Shown here: piece by piece, positions 27,546 through 64,000 of the stretch | Position numbering within the stretch: position 1 is the first letter of the stretch | Layout: each line of letters begins with the position of its first letter | Notes under the pieces: generated by a model | Told to the model about the DNA's origin: nothing | What the model saw: the letters and a program-made list of their open reading frames with translations, nothing else | The model's database searches: none | From: Doris montereyensis | Taxonomy: Eukaryota > Mollusca > Gastropoda > Nudibranchia > Dorididae | Reading direction: 5' to 3' | Assembly: GCA_037039925.1 (NCBI GenBank) | Contig: JAXRKP010001083.1 | Coordinates: forward strand, 37,501-101,500 | Length of the DNA: 64,000 bases | Program-made: the position numbers and the translations under genes

Positions 27546-28133
27546 AGACTCGTGGAGGGCAGGATCATCTACTCCCCGTACAGGTGCTTACCTGTCCACT
27601 GCCCGGAGCTCCAGCTTTATGGGCCGTAATTACTTTGATGGAACTTTACTTAATAAAAACAGCTAAAATTCAAAACTGAAACAGGGCTCAACAGAATATC
27701 CATGACTAATCTGTCAGGACTTGTGAATTAGTCAATTGACTGTGCCATTGCTAACTAAAAATAGGGGAGAGTCAAAGAGATTGGGATGGGTGGTAGTGGT
27801 GGGGCATGGTGAAGAGATCTATCGATTGCGTGATCGAGTCGTCCATCGTCCAGACTACGCTCACACACATAGACACAGACACCAATCTACAGTGTCTAGG
27901 CACACAGAACATACTGCTGTTCTACCACAGTACACGTATAATGGTATTGCAAGTACTGTGCGTTCGCAAGAACGCCTGGTTGTGAGCTTGTTTTGTTTTT
28001 CCCTGTACAGATGTATTAAGCTTTAGGTTTGGGTTATGCTGGCTTAATCCAGAAAAAAATGGGCCATCTAGGGAACTAAAATTATTTCCGATTAGTGGTG
28101 AATTTCGGATTACTGATTACGGAGGGAATTTTA
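27546..28133. other. Region without recognised genes
   Basis: The first about 80 bases may be the LINE 5' end. The rest is unique-looking AT-rich DNA with no coding signal. The 96-codon open frame at 27736-28026 has no family resemblance. Confidence 0.5.
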
Positions 28134-29179
28134 TAAAGGGGAGGAGCGGGTTCTGGGAATGTCATTTTTGCTGAAAGTGGGACAAATCTAGTCTATCATA
28201 CTAGTGGATAGAGCAGTTCATTCCCGTCATAATGATATCATCAAAGAAGCTCTGTATCGATTCTTTGAATTTATACGAAATTTTTAGAAACAATACAGAC
28301 CTCTTTCAACACAGCTATTATACAATAAAAGCCAGAAATATTATCTGAAGTATGACAAGTTGGTAGTCATTTTGATCGCAGCAATGAACGCTGTCCAAAA
28401 CAACCTTATTTGAGGATCTATTATGAATATTGCCTTAGATCGGCCGGAAGTTACGGAACGTATTCCGCGCACCTATTATCAAAAGGCACCATTTCAAAAT
28501 GAGTAAAAAGGTGCTGGTGCATTTGAAATAGTGTCAATAAGAAGAAACTGAGAGCCTCTCAAGGTTTTATGATGTTTCAAAGTATTATCCTACTCTTTTC
28601 TTTTGGTTTATGGGAGAAAATGTATTCAAATAACAGGAAATAAAAGAAAAATATGAATATCTCAAAATGTCATTTTTGGACCGTTTTTTTCTAACTTAGC
28701 TCGCATTTTTTATCCGATTGACTTGAAATTTGGCACAAACCTTGCTTTTGATGCATGGAATACAAGTATGCATGCGTTAGATGTTACTTTGTATACTTTC
28801 CAAAAAATGAATTTTTAGTTGAATAAAATTTCTGTAAATTGTAAACATTTTATATGCAACTTTCAACACACTATAAAACTAAAAGTTTGATAGATTTGTC
28901 TAAACCCATGCATTTTGTTCTATAGATGTAAATGAAGGAGTGTATCAATTTTGAGACATATTCCGAAATAATTGAAGCAGATTTTACATTTTGAAAATGC
29001 ATGTTATTTTTAGCGCCATAAATCAAATATGGCAGCGTTGCCATGGCAACACCCGACAAAATTTCAGTTTCTCATATTTTCTCCTCTAATTTAGATACGT
29101 AGAACTCAAAAATCGAGGTCCTGGTTGGCTTGCTCTATGGGTTTTCAAAATGGCTTTCAGAACCCGCTCCTTCCCTTAA
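28134..29179. mobile_element. Non-autonomous DNA transposon-like element with terminal inverted repeats
   Basis: The left end (28134-28155) and right end (29158-29179) are inverted copies, AAGGGGAGGAGCGGGTTCTG versus AAGGGAAGGAGCGGGTTCTG on the other strand, with two mismatches over 22 bases. The 1.0 kb interior has no long open frame, so it cannot encode a transposase. No convincing target-site duplication is seen. Superfamily unknown. Confidence 0.65.
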
Positions 29180-30981
29180 GAAGAAATCAAGACCTAGTAA
29201 ATCTTTCGGACTAACATGAGTTTTGAACTACAGATATTACTGACTAACCGTTATGGCGTGCATATGTAGAATTTGTATAGATTCAGTTTGAGGAGGAGTC
29301 GGTGAACATGTGAATGCATTATTAGGTAACATTTCTGACAAGGGAAACTACCCTTCCACTTCTTACAGGGTACTTAATGACCGTGTGATTTATTTTTTGG
29401 CTTCGAGGGTGAGAAGTTATCTTTCTTTTTCTCTGGCATATCCGGATGAGTAATGTAAAGTAAAAGTCATTACAAAAACTCGATACAACAGCATATTGTA
29501 AACATACATGATTTCATGTATCGGTAATGCAAGATGTAAAGAGATTAATGCAATGAGCATAGAATGCAGTAGTTGCATGGGTTAGTAATAGTACAACTGC
29601 TTGATCCTCTGTGGATTATGAACCTATTTAGGTTATCTAGTTAGCTTCCTCGCTCTCTCTCTCCATGTAATAATGTGTAATCTGCCTTGCGAGCACACGT
29701 CAGCACAGCATATGCTTTCTTTAGTAGCTGGCTGGCGGGCCAATAAATTACTTTTCACTGCTTGAGCAGCAGACATATAGTTCAAAGCATCTATGAAAAA
29801 TTTTTGACTTTTGTGTGAACAAAAATGTAACAGAAATAATACAATTTGTTCAGAGAAACTATTAATTTGACGAACGTGGGTTTAGGTGAATGTCTGTTGC
29901 ACTGTATATTGATAAAAAGTAGAGGTAACGACAAATATAATATCCTCCCCCCAAAAAAGATCACAGGTCACAACAAAAATAAAATATAAATAAGCAACAT
30001 GAAATGTCAAATCAATACGGCTAAATCTGGTTCTTTATTCATGAACAATATAAATCCATAAACAAAAGACCACAATTTCATTAGTGGAGTGACACTAGGG
30101 CCTCTAGGAATGTGCTTGTGTACCAAACAGGGAATATATGCTTTCTTGCAATGTTATTTAATTACTTTATTGTAATTTTTAAATATGTATATCAGATAAT
30201 GTAATATAATTGCAGATATAAATGCTGTAAGGAAGACAAAAACAAATATATAGAGTAAATAGTCATAGATGACTGGGACACAGTATGCAACTGTCAACTG
30301 TCAAAGAGGACATGCTTCATTACCTTAGACTTGCTGAAAATTATATCAGTAGATTTGTTGTAAATACATGTATACCATCGATTCCATTTGAATCAAGCCA
30401 TTTTACTTGTGTAAGTTTTTGAGTAGTAAATGGAAACACTGTTTCCACATTATCAATATCACATTGGGATAATAGATCTCGAGGCACTTTGTTAAAAATA
30501 TGAAATATATATATTCTTTAACTTACGAGTTAAATATATAATGAAGATAAATGTCAAGGCACACATTAAAAATAAAATCACTTTACAGCAAATCTGATGA
30601 GGCAACTGATTAATCAAAAACAGATATATTTTCCCCATGATGGCTATTGCACAATTAATCACAATCAGTAACGGATTAAGATTTCATGTTTAGCTAATTA
30701 TCAATTTTTGTTAAAGTTGAGGGCTGAAAAAATATCCCAAATACCATAAAATAAAAAAGAATTTAACAGTTACTGAGATTTTATCACTTATTTATATAAC
30801 GGTAATAATGTAGGTAAATCATAAAACCATAGATCAGATATGGACGGAAATAGAGTAAGCATATTGCAATACAAATAAATCTATTATGTTAAAATTTTGA
30901 AATGAATCTACTCATTTCATTGCAGTATGTATAATTCTATTTAAATGTGTAGATAAATTAATGACCATTGATTAGAATTCA

Positions 30982-31025
<44 letters not shown>

Positions 31026-31500
31026 CAGAATCACAAACTATAAAGAGAGAAAACTGAATGTGGGCAGCAAAACATCATGATCGTAGATATCAGAAATGTC
31101 ATTTTAAAAAGAGAAACAGAAGACAAAGAAAGAAAATGACAATGTCTCTTAATATGATAAAAATGTTGAAAAAGATCTTTTTTCCATCTGACCAGAATAT
31201 AATAATATTTATATACGCTTTATATATTTTCCATATAACTGTATTGTCCATAAGGAAGACGTGATTGACAAAAAAATATACCACATCCTTTTAAAGCTTT
31301 CATGAATTTATAACAAAAGTAACAACAAAATCAAAGGAAATAAATATTCTTTTACAAGGGATAAATTGTTATTACAAGTATGACAGAAAAAACCCAACAT
31401 TCATGGTCATTTCATACATAAGTTCTCTAAAGTTGACAAGTTTTTCTTGTATTTTCCTTAACCTGTGAAAGTGAATTAATTAGAAACAAGGATACCAGTT
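29180..31500. other. Intergenic AT-rich region between the convergent genes
   Basis: No gene recognised. Contains (TA)n at 30988-31022 and unremarkable AT-rich DNA. Short open frames at 31058-31284 are compositional. Confidence 0.6.
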
Positions 31501-31504
31501 ATTC

Positions 31505-31510
31505 TTTATT
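31505..31510 (-). terminator. Candidate PTPN13 polyadenylation signal
   Basis: TTTATT on the + strand reads AATAAA on the PTPN13 strand, about 110 bases after the stop codon. A second AATAAA lies nearby in the same stretch. A 3' UTR this short would be compact; longer forms are possible. Confidence 0.4.
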
Positions 31511-31615
31511 AATTCTTTATTAGAGTTTAAAGTTTGACCGTAAACCTCCATATTTAAAATGATGTTACATTATACTTTGTATGAAAAGTATTACTCTTGT
31601 TCACTGTAGAAGAAC

Positions 31616-63958
<32,343 letters not shown>

Positions 63959-64000
63959 CTGCAACATATGATTATAAATTTCCTTTCATTTTAATGAAAA

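Overview
The window is animal nuclear DNA. Genes have many small exons with GT-AG introns, the DNA is AT-rich, and there are long microsatellites, a degraded LINE and tRNA-derived SINE-like repeats. Gene architecture, the (GA)n, (CTT)n and AGATCT-rich repeats and the LIM-containing RASSF point to a lophotrochozoan, most likely a gastropod mollusc. The species assignment is inference; I did not run any search. Two genes are well supported and point tail to tail. On the + strand, 4173-18160, is a LIM-RA-SARAH protein of the Ras-association family (RASSF2/4/6-like, the form also known from Drosophila), in eleven coding exons. On the - strand, 63958 down to 31616, is a very large PTPN13-type non-receptor tyrosine phosphatase (PTP-BL/PTPL1 family). 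I traced 41 coding exons: the end of a KIND domain, an RS-rich linker, a FERM domain, four PDZ domains and a complete PTP catalytic domain. Its 5' end lies beyond the window. Layout: 1-4172 is upstream DNA with low-complexity tracts. 4173-18160 is RASSF, with introns full of (CTT)n, (TAC)n, (TTA)n and (TATG)n arrays. 18161-31500 is intergenic, with RASSF 3' flank, a full-size but broken LINE (about 24.2-27.6 kb), SINE-like copies and a 1.05 kb element with inverted ends (28134-29179). 31500-64000 is PTPN13 with more repeats in its introns. RASSF proteins act through SARAH-SARAH pairing with Hippo/MST kinases, and PTPN13 is a submembrane scaffold phosphatase. Nothing in the sequence shows that the two genes work together. 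The main technical observation is that splice sites, domain motifs and exon order are intact in both genes, yet many coding exons carry single-base length errors in short homopolymers. Exon-phase arithmetic shows this independently of homology, and it looks like assembly error rather than gene decay. The main structural curiosities are a nearly perfect 95-bp-arm foldback in a PTPN13 intron, a pyrimidine-rich dispersed repeat with one copy just before the last RASSF exon, and a consistent orientation of the polypyrimidine arrays along both transcripts. I found no convincing new biological system.
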